Shown piece by piece: positions 43,608-53,780 of a stretch of 64,000 nt of DNA. The notes below the pieces were generated by a model. That model saw only the letters and a list, made by a program, of their open reading frames with translations. It searched no databases and was not told where the DNA came from. The stretch covers positions 12,975,912 to 13,039,911 of the forward strand of contig CM043965.1 of assembly GCA_014529385.2 (NCBI GenBank), in the 5' to 3' direction. Each line of letters starts with the position of its first letter. The stretch's first letter is position 1. This DNA is from Adiantum capillus-veneris. Taxonomy: Eukaryota; Streptophyta; Polypodiopsida; Polypodiales; Pteridaceae. The position numbers and the translations under genes are program-made.

Positions 43608-44412
43608 GTGTCACCTTGTCCCTTTTTCTCTTTGCACATTGCTTGTCTCTTTGAGGAATTTTTGAAGCCCTTGAGCTCCTAGCTTTTACTTGTTGGGTGG
43701 CTTGAGCTCTATCTCGTGCCGCCTTTCTCTTCGCCTCTGCTTGTTCTTGTAAGTTTTTCAAATGAGCTCTCTCGGCCTCAGCTCTCTACCTTTTCTCTTG
43801 CTCTCTCTGACTTCTCTACTCTTCTTGTACTCTCAATGCTTCCTTCAAAGCTGCAACTTTCTTTTCCTTCTCTCTTTGCCTTTTCCTCCTCTTGACATTT
43901 TGTGCTTTAAAAATGGGGTCGCCTGGTATAACTTTGATTACTCTTTCTTTGATTTGCAGTGGAAAATTTCGCGGCGTAGTATTTGGGGTGGCCTGAGCAC
44001 CAGTGGTCGTGACAACAGGTGAGGGCGGCGAATTTTCAAGCAGACCTCGGTATTCTTCTTCTGTTTCTCTAGTTTCTTGCATTGCTTTGTGAAGAGTTGA
44101 AATCGATGTGAGATCTGGCAGAGGTGTGCGATTGACATGGGTTATATTGCCAAGATCTCCAAAAATATATTGCATGTTGCTTAGATCATTTGGATTCAAT
44201 TGTTGGGGAGGCTCTTGGGTGTTTGGAGCAAGCTGGGACCCTAGGTTATCCACTTGTGGTTGGGGATGTGGATTTGAAGCCGTAGATTCTGCATCGGGTT
44301 TTGGTTGCAGATTTTCTGCAATGTGATTGGTTGTGGTGGTATTGTTGTGCGTAGTGTCAATCTGCTCGTGTGAATCGTCCATGAGAATGTGCAAACAAGA
44401 GATGAACTTCAA
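43564..44412 (-). pseudogene. Long acidic then coiled-coil N-terminal region upstream of H3-like fold
   Basis: Open for 198 codons from 44412 (a second ATG, MDDSHEQIDTTHN, ends at 44382), then TAG, and in the same frame TAG again, then open to 43564. First about 130 residues are Pro/Thr/Asn-rich and disordered-looking; the last about 110 (KRRKRQREKEKKVAALKEAL, RAEAERAHLKNLQEQAEAKR) are Lys/Arg/Glu-rich coiled coil. The H3 fold follows in the plus-one frame with a 44-bp overlap. It may be an unusually long tail of the same histone-like protein joined by a frameshift, or a separate gene. Family not recognised. Confidence 0.5.
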
Positions 44413-44748
44413 GTTGTGAGTTCTGACTTATAAAACACTAATTTTTATTAAAAAAAACTCAAAAACTCAATTATACCATTAAAAATCAAAAATAACTCTA
44501 AAATTGTCAAAATTCGTTACATGGAACCACTGATTAGGGCGTCAACAATCACGTGGCATTATAATGTATGCTTAATATGGAAATGGTTAATGTCAAAAAT
44601 CTATTGGTTTTCCACCCAACGCGTTCCATTTCGTCGCCTTATCGTCAACCACCATCAGAATCGAACTTTTGCACTAGAAGCATGATATGATTGTGATCGC
44701 CTCATGCTAAACACTTTCTCTATTCTACATTTCAAGCTTCTTTGCACT
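44413..44748. other. Spacer between the H3-like region and the upstream gene
   Basis: A+T-rich; contains a short aacaatcacgtggcattat stretch with a CACGTG G-box at 44550 that could be a promoter element for the minus-strand ORF at 44412. No ORF. Confidence 0.35.
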
Positions 44749-47438
44749 TTAATCTTCTTCCTTTTCTATCCCCGCTAAAACTCTGTAGAACCAATTGAAC
44801 ATTTTTTGTGGGACATTGCTCGTTTTCCTCCCACCTCCATGCCTTGTATTTTTAAAATAAACTGCTCCATTCCTTGCTTGATAGTGTGAGCGCTCCATTC
44901 CTTGGCTACTCCAGATGCCCAATGAACCGAATGTGTCGAAAAAAAATGAGGTATGAGCAAAAAGAATGTGCTGCAAAAATATAAAACTTTAGTTCAAGCA
45001 CTAATGTTTTTTTACTGCAAAGACAAAGTGTTCAACCCCCAATGTAATGTGTTATGTGTGTCTCCCCCCAGGCATCCACCATTTGCACTGTGAAACTATT
45101 GATTACACACTTTAAGGTGGATATCTCAACAAAAGTTAGATTTTACTTTTCAAGCAAATGAATAATATCATCTACAAACTGCCACACACAAGCACACTTA
45201 ATTTCTAGGGCTGCTTCGTTACCTCTGTAGGTGGTAATGTCACACACCTTTTTCCATAATTGAAACTCATTGGGACTTTGGGAGTCAGAATAGTATGAAA
45301 GCATATTCCTAGCTTTACTACCACCCATACATATTTTATTAGGACGATCTTGTGTACTTCCAGATGCCTTCTTGTCCTTTCATAACTCTACTGCACCCCC
45401 ATGCAGGCCAACACTTGATAGAATAGATTCGAGTTCTCTGATACACTCTTTCCTTCTTTTTGCACGTTCTATATTCCAAGCATAATTAATATGGAGCATA
45501 AGCAACTTGTCAAGAATTTGTAGACGGACATGAAGAGTGCACACATGCACATTTATCAGAGGAATCGACAGAATAGTATCCCAATTTGGATCGTCCATGT
45601 CTCGATTAGGGTGGTACACTCTTGTTACAACTAAGGATGCCTTGAAACCATTGTTGTAGTGCTTTACCCACTGTTTGTGTAGTGGTCACACCTTTCACAG
45701 AATTGACTGAAGCTTTGCCACCCTTACCTTTCACAGAGTTGATTGCAGCTTTGCCACCCTTACCCTTACCCTTACCCTTGCCCTCAGTTCCTAATGAAAC
45801 TTTACTGTGGCATCAATAAATGCATGAAAAGAGGGTCATTGCACTTTGCTTGCATCCTAACATACGCTTGAGAGTTTTCAAGTCTCCTGCCAAATGCCAC
45901 TCCACTTGGAACATACCCAGACTTGAAACCTGCATCCTTGTCCTTCTTGTTGTTGCCGAATGACATCAATTATTTGGGTGTGATTAAAATACCATTTGAG
46001 GGACTCATGTGTCTCATGTGGGAGATGAAAAGCTGCCAGCCACCAAATATTCTTCTCGGACTGAACACCTAAACAGGTGTTTCCCTTCTCGCTAGCATTC
46101 AGTTCAACATCGACGCCCACCAAGGCTCTGTTCATAAGCGTAACTCTTACCTTTCGAGCCGTTGACCTTTGACAATGTGGCATTCATCAAGCTTCATCAC
46201 AAATATAACTTTGCCATCACAATCTTCATGTGTTAACCCATAGAATCTGATCATTGACTCCTAGAGCTTCAACAAATCAACATAGACATTATTGAACTCG
46301 TTGTAACTAAAGGATTTGGTCTCTTCTAATGGTAGGGCATCCTCCACATATTGAAATCCACCCAATAAGCTTGCAACATCATTATTGGCGCACCTTTTGC
46401 AACGCTAACATTGTAAGGCATTAACAGCAACCTAAACAAACCTTTTGCTATGTGACCTAGTGTGACAAGTCTATACAAAGCTTTCTAGGCCTTGAAACTT
46501 ATTCATGTGCTGTCACACACCTCCATCATCTCCTGAGGTGAAACAATGCTCTTTAGCTCACTGAAATACTTCTGGCACAAAACTTTAGCAATGCCAGGAT
46601 TGGATGGATCATCCAATAGCTCCACCAACTCCTTTGGTTTTATGATATGCTGCAGCAGAGTATGTCCAAGTGTTTCAGCAATGAAATCGATTCCCATCAT
46701 CGTCCGAGCCAAGTTCCTGCATATTAAAATAATATTACAGCAACATGCAAAAATGTATGAAATTAGAAGCTTGCAATTGTATTCCTACCGAGTTTGACAG
46801 ATATGTTTCTTTCGAGCTCCACCGCTTGAAGATAGCATAGACATCGCATGTCTCTTGCACTTGCGAATGTGATACCCCAAAGGAATGTGTGTGAGATGAT
46901 TGATTCATCGGTGCATATTATGTACAATGTGTTGTAGCTAAACATAATTTTCTAGACAGCGCTCTTGCTCCATTTTTTGATGCTCTGCCTTTTTTATAAG
47001 CTTTGACATCTCATCATTTAGCTGCTTCGTCTTCTCGTTGGCTTCCTCTCTGACTTGCTGAATGTCTTTCACGTACTTCTCTTGCAATGATGAATAGGTA
47101 GCATAGATATGTTTTCTTGCTTCCCTTTCATCAACAAAAGCTGAATGTAATCTCCAACAGTAGCCAAATAGTCCGTCTCTCCCATCTCCAATAAAACGCA
47201 GTAGCTCAATGACATTACAAAAAGGCGATGATGCATTGGTCATTGGATCGCCAAGGTAAATATGGCCATCAATCCATAAGTTGATTGCCTTGCATCCATG
47301 GTTTCATAGCTGGTCTCCAGCATTGGGATTAGATGTGTCAAGTCGCACACTAGCGTACTCCTGCTCTAAATCAACGTTTACTTGATATTGTTTTGACTTG
47401 TTAGTAATGTCTTGCAGTGGTAGGGGATTGAATGTCAT
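44749..47438 (-). pseudogene. Multi-exon gene of unknown family, decayed
   Basis: Starts at ATG ending 47438 (MTFNPLPLQDITNKSKQYQV), one TGA, then GYCWRLHSAFVDEREARKHI and a coiled coil to 46938. Next exon LSSSGGARKKHICQT joins across a 72-bp GT-AG intron (46717-46788) in frame to NLARTMMGIDFIAETLGHTL and SELKSIVSPQEMMEV. Later pieces are VIFVMKLDECHIVKGQRLER (46250), EKNIWWLAAFHLPHETHESL, a GK-rich repeat (45720-45790), LLMLHINYAWNIERAKRRKE (45500), ALEIKCACVWQFVDDIIHLL (45160) and MERSHYQARNGAVYFKNTRH then FNWFYRVLAGIEK near 44780. The C-terminal H/Y/TRHGGG block looks enzyme-like, perhaps a transposase, but I do not recognise it. Confidence 0.5.
46717..46788 (-). other. Probable 72-bp GT-AG intron
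   Basis: Minus strand: ...caaactcg/gtaggaatac ... taatatgcag/gaacttggct. Removing it keeps the flanking exons in one open frame, with the codon split cg/g. Confidence 0.6.
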
Positions 47439-47702
47439 TTGTGTTAGTTAATCTAGCAAATTAGTGAGAATGTGTAAAGGTGACTACTACAAGCAGGTGA
47501 AGGTGGCTATGGAGGAAAGAACTGGAGAGTACTCAGAGATAGGAGAAAAGGTTTATGTTGTGGAGGGAAGAAAGAGAGGGAGTGCAACTCAATCTCCTTT
47601 GAATTTGAATTGTTGATCATGACTGTAGAGAGAGAAATGTTGATGCACACAAAGGTAATGGAGTTTTCCATTGCACTCAACTGGAGCTGGAGTGGGAGAA
47701 GC

Positions 47703-47751
<49 letters not shown>

Positions 47752-48628
47752 GGAGGGAGGGAGTGGGGGATAGAAAGACAATAAAGGAAAAGAGAGTGGG
47801 AGAGAGGACAGATCTGCAACCTTGGAGAATCTGCACTTTTTCAAAAAGAGGCAGCGCCAAGAATGTTTGTTAATGATTGGAAGAGGAAGTGACATGAGAG
47901 AAAAGGGAAGAAAGAAAGAGAGAGAGAGAGTTAGCTCACTTTTTAGAGAGAGAATGCAGTGAGAGAATGCGAAAAATCTACTTTTCTGGCAGGGGTTAAA
48001 AAGTACCTCTTTTAATGAGTTCTAAGTAAGAGAGAGTGTTTTATATGTTAGAGAGAGAAGAGGGGTAGGAAAAGGACATTTTAAAATTCATTTACCCACC
48101 TCTTTTTTGGGTTACTAAATAAATCGTTTTCAAATTCAAAATATGGAAATGGATTTTTTTAAAATCTCAGCATAGGCCTTCTTCCCCTCTCTTTTAGGCT
48201 TGGTCAAACTTGGCTTAAGCTTTAAGCATTCCCTTAAACTACTAAATAAAGAGGCCCTCCTATACCCCATTCACTTCCTACTGGCATGGAAGCTACAAGA
48301 GATAGCTAATCTCTCAGAAAACCCAAGTATAGTGCTCTCTCACCTAGATCAGTTTGAAGTGTGTGTCAAACACCAAAAGCTAACCTTCTTACTGCAAGCC
48401 TAATACGGTGATTTGGTGTAGCTATAGTGCTCCAAATGCAATGAAACTTGCTACCTAGAATGTACAGAGTATCCTCACCAACCTCATGTGCTCAAAATCC
48501 CTTTTTAACACTTGGGCAAAATCGCCCCAAAGATAAACAGCATATTTTGGGTAAGTCAATTGTGGTCTTCGAAGCACTCTATAGCTTCCTTACAACTTGC
48601 TCTATCTATTGTGGTCGAAAACCAATTT
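47439..48628. other. Purine-rich, low-complexity stretch
   Basis: (GA)n-rich between 47705 and 47935, then A+T-rich. No convincing gene; the Ser/Leu-rich and Arg/Glu-rich frames come from the microsatellite. Confidence 0.5.
47705..47742. repeat. (GA)n microsatellite
   Basis: GA run continuing into gaaagagagagggagggagg. Confidence 0.95.
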
Positions 48629-49104
48629 TGATACGTGTATGGAGCGTAAGGAGTGAAAACAACTCGTAGATAGTGACTACTAAAAACACAACTTTATTGC
48701 GAGAGACTTACACAAAAAGAAAGAGCTCTCATATGAGGCAATGCAACTTCAGACGAGGGAGACACAAAGGAATGAAACAAGAGAGACTTCCTAGCACTAT
48801 ATTGCAGCGTACGCTCACTTTCATTATCCAAAAACCTAAGTCCAAAGTAATATAATTGTTTTTTATAAAAAAGCCAAGTATGAGAAATGAAACCCTAACT
48901 AAATGGCTAGGTAAAACGGTTAGGAACTGCAAATACTTACAACTCTGGGGAAGCTCTTGGCCCCTTTAAACCTTTTGGAAATTAAATGTGACATAACAAG
49001 TGGACTTTACAAAATTTCAAATTAATAAATGGGGCTTTGATACAATAACTGGCTGACGAGATAAAAAGATAGTAGTGATGATCATGTTAGTTGAGTAGCT
49101 AACA
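48629..49104 (-). repeat. 3' LTR of an RT-less LTR element (476 bp)
   Basis: In minus orientation it begins TGTTAGCTACTCAACTAACA right after a polypurine tract, contains a TATA-like tttttataaaaaac and an aataaa near its end (about 48685), and ends CACGTATCA. TG/CA termini plus the adjacent tract make this a good LTR call. I did not find the 5' partner to the right. Confidence 0.62.
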
Positions 49105-49116
49105 TTCCCCCCCTGC
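49105..49116 (-). promoter_or_regulatory. Polypurine tract
   Basis: Minus strand GCAGGGGGGGAA immediately upstream of the LTR start at 49104. Confidence 0.7.
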
Positions 49117-49144
49117 TTTCATGTGTCAGCCACGGCACAGCTAC

Positions 49145-49900
49145 TTAGGGTGCTAAGAAGTGGTCAGACTTGTGAGCTTTGGTCCGCTTTATTTTTTTCT
49201 TCAATCCTTTTTCTTTATTGCCAATTGACATAAACTGCATGGTAATTCTTTTCTTTTGTTTGATGGTTGAGTACCCAACAACTCTATCTCGGAGGTTGAC
49301 GATGATTGGGTCGAATATCTTGCTTTTGTATGTGAAAAATCCCATGCAAAAAGACTCCTTGAAGGTCTACATGTAGTAGGAGGGCAAGAACATTACCCTG
49401 GCATAAAAACCATAGAGCACCTCCCAAGACAGTTGCTCTGACAGGTCGTATCATAAGCCTTGATTGCCTTTGAGGAATGATATCCATACTACATATGTAT
49501 GTTCAGCTTGACGAAATGTCTGCAAGCAAGTGAGAAGCATCTTGGAAATTTTGACCAACATGATACAAGACAAATATGGTATGCCACAGAAGAGTTAAAT
49601 CATAGATGAGATATTCTCCACCATATAATCTTCAGGGCTTGACATTCAATGGTGGTGGGAATCACAAAAAATTGACCCAAGTTGATTGCTTTTGCTTGAT
49701 AATGGCATGCTTCTACCAGCTGCGGGCCCTTGGGATTGGGCAATGCATCGAATCTTGCCTAGTGTCCATTGGAGCATTGGTATAAAGAATCAAATACCTT
49801 GGGTCCCGATTATGTCAAACGTCATGCCACTTAGGATGTACCTTTGGTGATTTGATGGCAAATTCCTTGATTAGTGTCTCTTTGATTTGCACTATTTAAA
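49145..49900 (-). pseudogene. C-terminal coding remnant before the polypurine tract
   Basis: Interrupted frames: FAIKSPKVHPKWHDV (49830), LYGGEYLIYDLTLLWHTIFV (49600), then SEQLSWEVLYGFYARVMFLP, and an open end MGFFTYKSKIFDPIIVNLRD to SDHFLAP (stop at 49145). Coherent amino-acid composition across stops suggests decayed coding DNA, perhaps the last gene of the LTR element. Family unknown. Confidence 0.4.
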
Positions 49901-51230
49901 ACTTGATCAGAGGGTAAGGAAGATCTTGCTGATGCCACTTCTTATCGATATTGTCTGTTGTAAGAAGGTTGATATTTTTTTAATGAAGAGTTCTCTTCTT
50001 CCATTGCATGGAATCCTTCCACACTTGCTCAGTTTCATTTTCTACTTGATTTTTAAGCAAAGTCTCTTCTTTTGCAGTAAAATTTCTTGGAGGTGCAAAG
50101 GGGTCGGCTTCATCTTGTGTAACTAGAATCTCTGGGAGATTTTCTTCTATGGTTGGTGCATCTTCAAAACTCATGAACTATAGAGTGTTTGTATCTCACA
50201 TTGCATTCTCTGGTTAGTCCTCCCCTGAAGTAGATGCTTGAGCTTTGATTGTCTCTTGAGATTTCCTAAGCTCATCTTTGAGGTGTTCTATCTCCTTTTG
50301 ATAGATTTCTTCTCTTTGCATAAATCCTTTGAAGAGCTCTAAGGGTTGCATCTACTCAAACTTGACTGTCTTTTCCAAATATTCTTTAGTCTTTTTCTCA
50401 AAGGCTTTGCAAGATTCATTAGTGTTTTGTAATGTAGCCAGAGTGGGATTTTCCTGAGCTGATTGAGTAGTTGAGTCTGATCTTGGCATTCAGACTCCGA
50501 CTCTGCTAAATGAGCATTGGCTACATCAAGTTGGACCTGTAATTTTTGAGCAAAAGAGCTTGTATTTTGTAAGATCGTGGTTATCTCTTTCAAGTGATGC
50601 TCTTGTTGATGCATTGTTAGCCTTAAGGCTTCCATCTTTGCTTCAAATTTGGAAGTCATTTCTTCCAATTTCTTGTTGGTGGTCTCCATTGCCTCGTTAA
50701 AAGTCTTGTTGAAAGCTTTCACTACCTCAAGCCTTGCCATTCTGGGCTTTCACTGTTGTTGGAGGTGATGGATCTTCTGGTGGCGAGCATAAACTTCATT
50801 TTTCATTCATTTCATATCCTCATGCACATATCATTATCTATGTCTTTGAGGCTCTCAACTTGGCGAGAAGTACTTGATTCTTGTAGGTGTGATTGTTTAG
50901 CCATCTCTTCTTTTGGTAGTTCCACTTGTGGTTGATCAGCTAATTTCTATTCATATGTATGGGATCTTGAGACACCTCTAGAACATCTATTTGAACTTCA
51001 AAAGATTCCTCTAGGTGAGTCGGTAGGACCTCTTGTAGAGACTGCTCTTCATGCATTGTAGGGGTGGCGATGGTTATGGTTTCCTTCTTTTCTTCAGGCA
51101 TGCCATGAAGCATTGTTTCCTTTGATTGTGTTGTTTCAACCGTGTGTGTCTTTGACTTGCTCTCTTTGAGTCCCTTCCTCTCATACAGCGATTCCAACCT
51201 AGTCATTGGGTCGTCATGATGATGGTGCAT
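49901..51230 (-). pseudogene. Coiled-coil protein remnant of the RT-less LTR element
   Basis: From ATG ending 51230 (MHHHHDDPMTRLESLYERKG) 96 codons, then stops and frame changes. A 133-codon stretch follows (50339-50740) with long heptad-like helices (FNEAMETTNKKLEEMTSKFE, MHQQEHHLKEITTILQNTSS), then an acidic part (49980-50174: MSFEDAPTIEENLPEILVTQ). No zinc knuckle, protease or RT motif. Could be a structural (gag-like) protein or a captured host gene. Confidence 0.42.
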
Positions 51231-51369
51231 GGGGTTTTTTTAAAGAGCATATTTTTATTCTCTTTGGTTTGGGTTGCCATTTTTCCGCAAAATCGCCGTT
51301 TAGCCTTCTTTTGAGCTCAAACTCTGCTTCTTCTCTTTCAATTATGGCCGTTTTCTATGCCGGCTCCTT

Positions 51370-51383
51370 TATTTATAATGTGG
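51370..51383 (-). promoter_or_regulatory. TATA-box candidate upstream of the coiled-coil ORF
   Basis: Minus strand attataaataaagg, about 140 bp before the ATG at 51230; a gccacgtccc motif lies just upstream. Positions suit a plant promoter or an LTR promoter, but no 5' LTR copy was recognised here. Confidence 0.45.
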
Positions 51384-52192
51384 GACGTGGCCGCTTTTTG
51401 CTATTTGTTTCTTTGACCTTGGCCTTTCCCTTTTCCTTTCTCTTTCCTCTAGATTATCTTTTTCTTCATCTTCTAGGTCTTTGCGTTCTCTCGTGCCATA
51501 GGTGCAGTGACTGTTTCTTTCTCTAATTCCTCATTCCAGTCTTTGGCGGGCTTGTGTCTTCATCTTATAGAAATAGGTGTGCCCTAGGTGGTACCTCTTC
51601 TTCCTCCTGATCCATCTTGCTAGCCATAGGTTCTCCTAAGGGGCTGGTGGTAAATGCTCTACTTGGCCTATAGCTTGATAGGCTATTCTGGTAAGTTACT
51701 CCGGTATCCCTAAGAATGATAATTGCTATGGCTTTTTAACATGTGTTAAGGTGGTATGGATGTATTAGGCATGGTTGACATAAGTAGACCCCTCCTTCCT
51801 CCATACTTGTGTAAGCGTGGAGGCTACTACATTATTCGGGCATGTATGCTGACGTGGCCTCTTTGCGGTGAAATGGAAATGGTACATTACCAAACAAAGA
51901 TTTGAAAGAGAACCCTAAATTCATATAAATTTCCCTTGTAGACAATAATGAATTGATTAGGTCTCTCCAATCTTAGAAAAATAAAAAGTTGTTCAAAACA
52001 TATTAAGTGCGTAAGTGAAGGGTGAGTTTAGGAAATGAAAAGATAGATGAAGGTGGAAAGTCAAAAGACATATGAAGGTGGAAATTCAAAAGACCTTCTG
52101 TGTCCATAGAAAGAGATGGTTTCTTCAAATTGGTACATTCGTGTTTTTCTTCTCTTTTATTTTTCTTTCAGGGTTTTTTTTCTCTTTAAAGT

Positions 52193-52193
<1 letters not shown>
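51384..52193. other. Non-coding stretch
   Basis: No ORF of note. A short imperfect duplication (agatgaaggtggaaagtcaaa / atgaaggtggaaattcaaa at 52045 and 52072) precedes the (CT)n tract. Confidence 0.4.

Positions 52194-52240
<47 letters not shown>
52194..52240. repeat. (CT)n microsatellite, left of LINE fragment
   Basis: Pure TC run ending at cacaaggcaag, where LINE similarity begins. Confidence 0.95.
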
Positions 52241-52243
<3 letters not shown>

Positions 52244-52260
52244 AGGCAAGAGATCCAATG

Positions 52261-53079
52261 ATGCCTGGGAACTATCGCACCATTCAAGTTATATGTTGTT
52301 ATTCTTGAGAAGCAATTGAGTAGATGGATAGAAAGAGCAGGCATACGAGCATCATGATAGGTAGGTTTCACGAGAGGTTTTTCCACTCTTTATCACATAT
52401 TGACACTCAGAGCTATTATTGAGGAGGGTAGATCACATGGTAGGAGGATTTACTACACTTTTGTGGACTTTCACAAAGAATTTGACGCAGTCCCTAGAGC
52501 TCGACTGATGTGCAGGTTACAGGAGATGGGTGTACCCACAGAGCTGATTTGGGGGATCATGGCCCTGTACATGATAGTTGTGGGTCAGATCCGCACTCTC
52601 AATGGGGTTTATGAACTTTTCACTCCACTATTAGGGTGAAACAAGGTTGTCCACTCTCCCCTACTTTATTTGGTATTTATGTGGATCATATGTCAGAATA
52701 CATTGAGAGAAAAGGCGACAAAGGAGCACAGTTAGCTGGGACTTGGATCTCATTGCTACTATATTCATATGATATTGTGTTGATCTCAGATTCACCAGAG
52801 CGAATGCATCGACATTTGGATACATTGCACACGTTTGCTAGTGATAGCGGCTTATCAGTGAACCTTGGCAAGACCAAGGTTATGGTGTTCAACACCACAC
52901 CACAGTGGGTCAGGCGATCTGCACCTACCTTTGCATATAGTCAGGAGACAGGGGAGTATACAGATGCATACACTTACCTTAGTGTGGTCTTTAGTGGCCC
53001 AATGTCTTCTTTGAGGAGAGCAAAAGACAGTAGGCTAATTGCTTTAGAGAAGATGGAGAGGATGTGTTCGCACGTTTAG
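52261..53079 (+). pseudogene. LINE reverse transcriptase
   Basis: Pieces in order: GNYRTIQV, then a frame change and LEKQLSRWIERAG, GFSTLYHILTLRAIIEEG, YYTFVDFHKEFDAVPRARLM (catalytic Asp in FVDF), IRTLNGVYELF. A frame change at about 52636 gives KQGCPLSPTLFGIYVDHMSE and LLLYSYDIVLISDSPERMHR. The catalytic YADD box reads YSYD, so one Asp of the pair is lost. SVNLGKTKVMVF follows. Not functional. Confidence 0.85.
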
Positions 53080-53580
53080 TTTCAGGAACCTCGAACAAAA
53101 CTATGGCTTTTCGATACTTTGGTCACATCAGCTATGCTTTATGGAGTGCACATTTAGGAGCCATCAGTGTACCGTCATAGCCGGATTGGCAGTACTAATG
53201 GATGGAAGTGCATGGAGAGGCCTCTGGTATCTATGATTTCCCGGATGATTAGGGCCAAACCCGTTTTACTTCATGAGATTATCGGTGCAAAGCTCATTGC
53301 TCCACCATTGGTCATTGAGGCACGCACCAGATCCGTTTCTTTCATGCACAGTATCTGGGATCTCCCCAGACACAGATATGCCCATCTTGCTTTAGAGTCT
53401 TCTCAACAGCTTGCCTCATAGTGAGACACCTCATGTTGGTATGCACAGACGACAGCTTGGTTCAAGCAATATGGTTTTGACATGGATAGACTACTCCCTT
53501 TCCAATATGGATGCACCCTCCTTGTCTCTCACACAAATTGAGATTGCTCTGCTCATAGGACATCATTTCATTTCATCCCA
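53080..53580 (+). pseudogene. LINE ORF2 C-terminal region
   Basis: TLVTSAMLYGVHI, then a stop, then NGWKCMERPLVSMISRMIRA, HSIWDLPRHRYAHLALESSQ, and in another frame WIDYSLSNMDAPSLSLTQIE. Conserved order for RTE-like plant LINE C-termini, as I recall the family. Confidence 0.6.
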
Positions 53581-53729
53581 TTTCACTTTAGCTCACTTCA
53601 GTCTCAACTTTTCAGTTCTCAATTTTTAGTTTTTATTCTTTTACATAGACATTGCATCAGATTCACCATTTGTAAACTCTTTTGTCTCATAGGTCACTTT
53701 GGCCTTTGAAGATATTAATATATCATTTC

Positions 53730-53731
<2 letters not shown>

Positions 53732-53779
<48 letters not shown>
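53732..53779. repeat. (CT)n microsatellite, 3' end of LINE fragment
   Basis: Pure TC run after atatcatttcatt. Confidence 0.95.

Positions 53780-53780
<1 letters not shown>

Larger units (their letters stand above)
52242..53780 (+). mobile_element. Non-LTR retrotransposon (LINE) fragment, 5'-truncated
   Basis: Plus strand. Starts inside the RT domain (MMPGNYRTIQV), runs through the RT core and a C-terminal region, and ends in a 3' tract that finishes in (CT)n. No endonuclease domain is present. The microsatellite at 53732-53779 may be the element's own 3' tail; the matching run on the left is probably coincidental or a target-site feature. Confidence 0.8.

Noticed and set aside
45755-45790. 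Telomere-like CCCTTA repeats
   Set aside because: Four or so CCCTTA units are not the plant telomere repeat (CCCTAAA). They encode a short Gly-Lys repeat within the minus-strand gene remnant.
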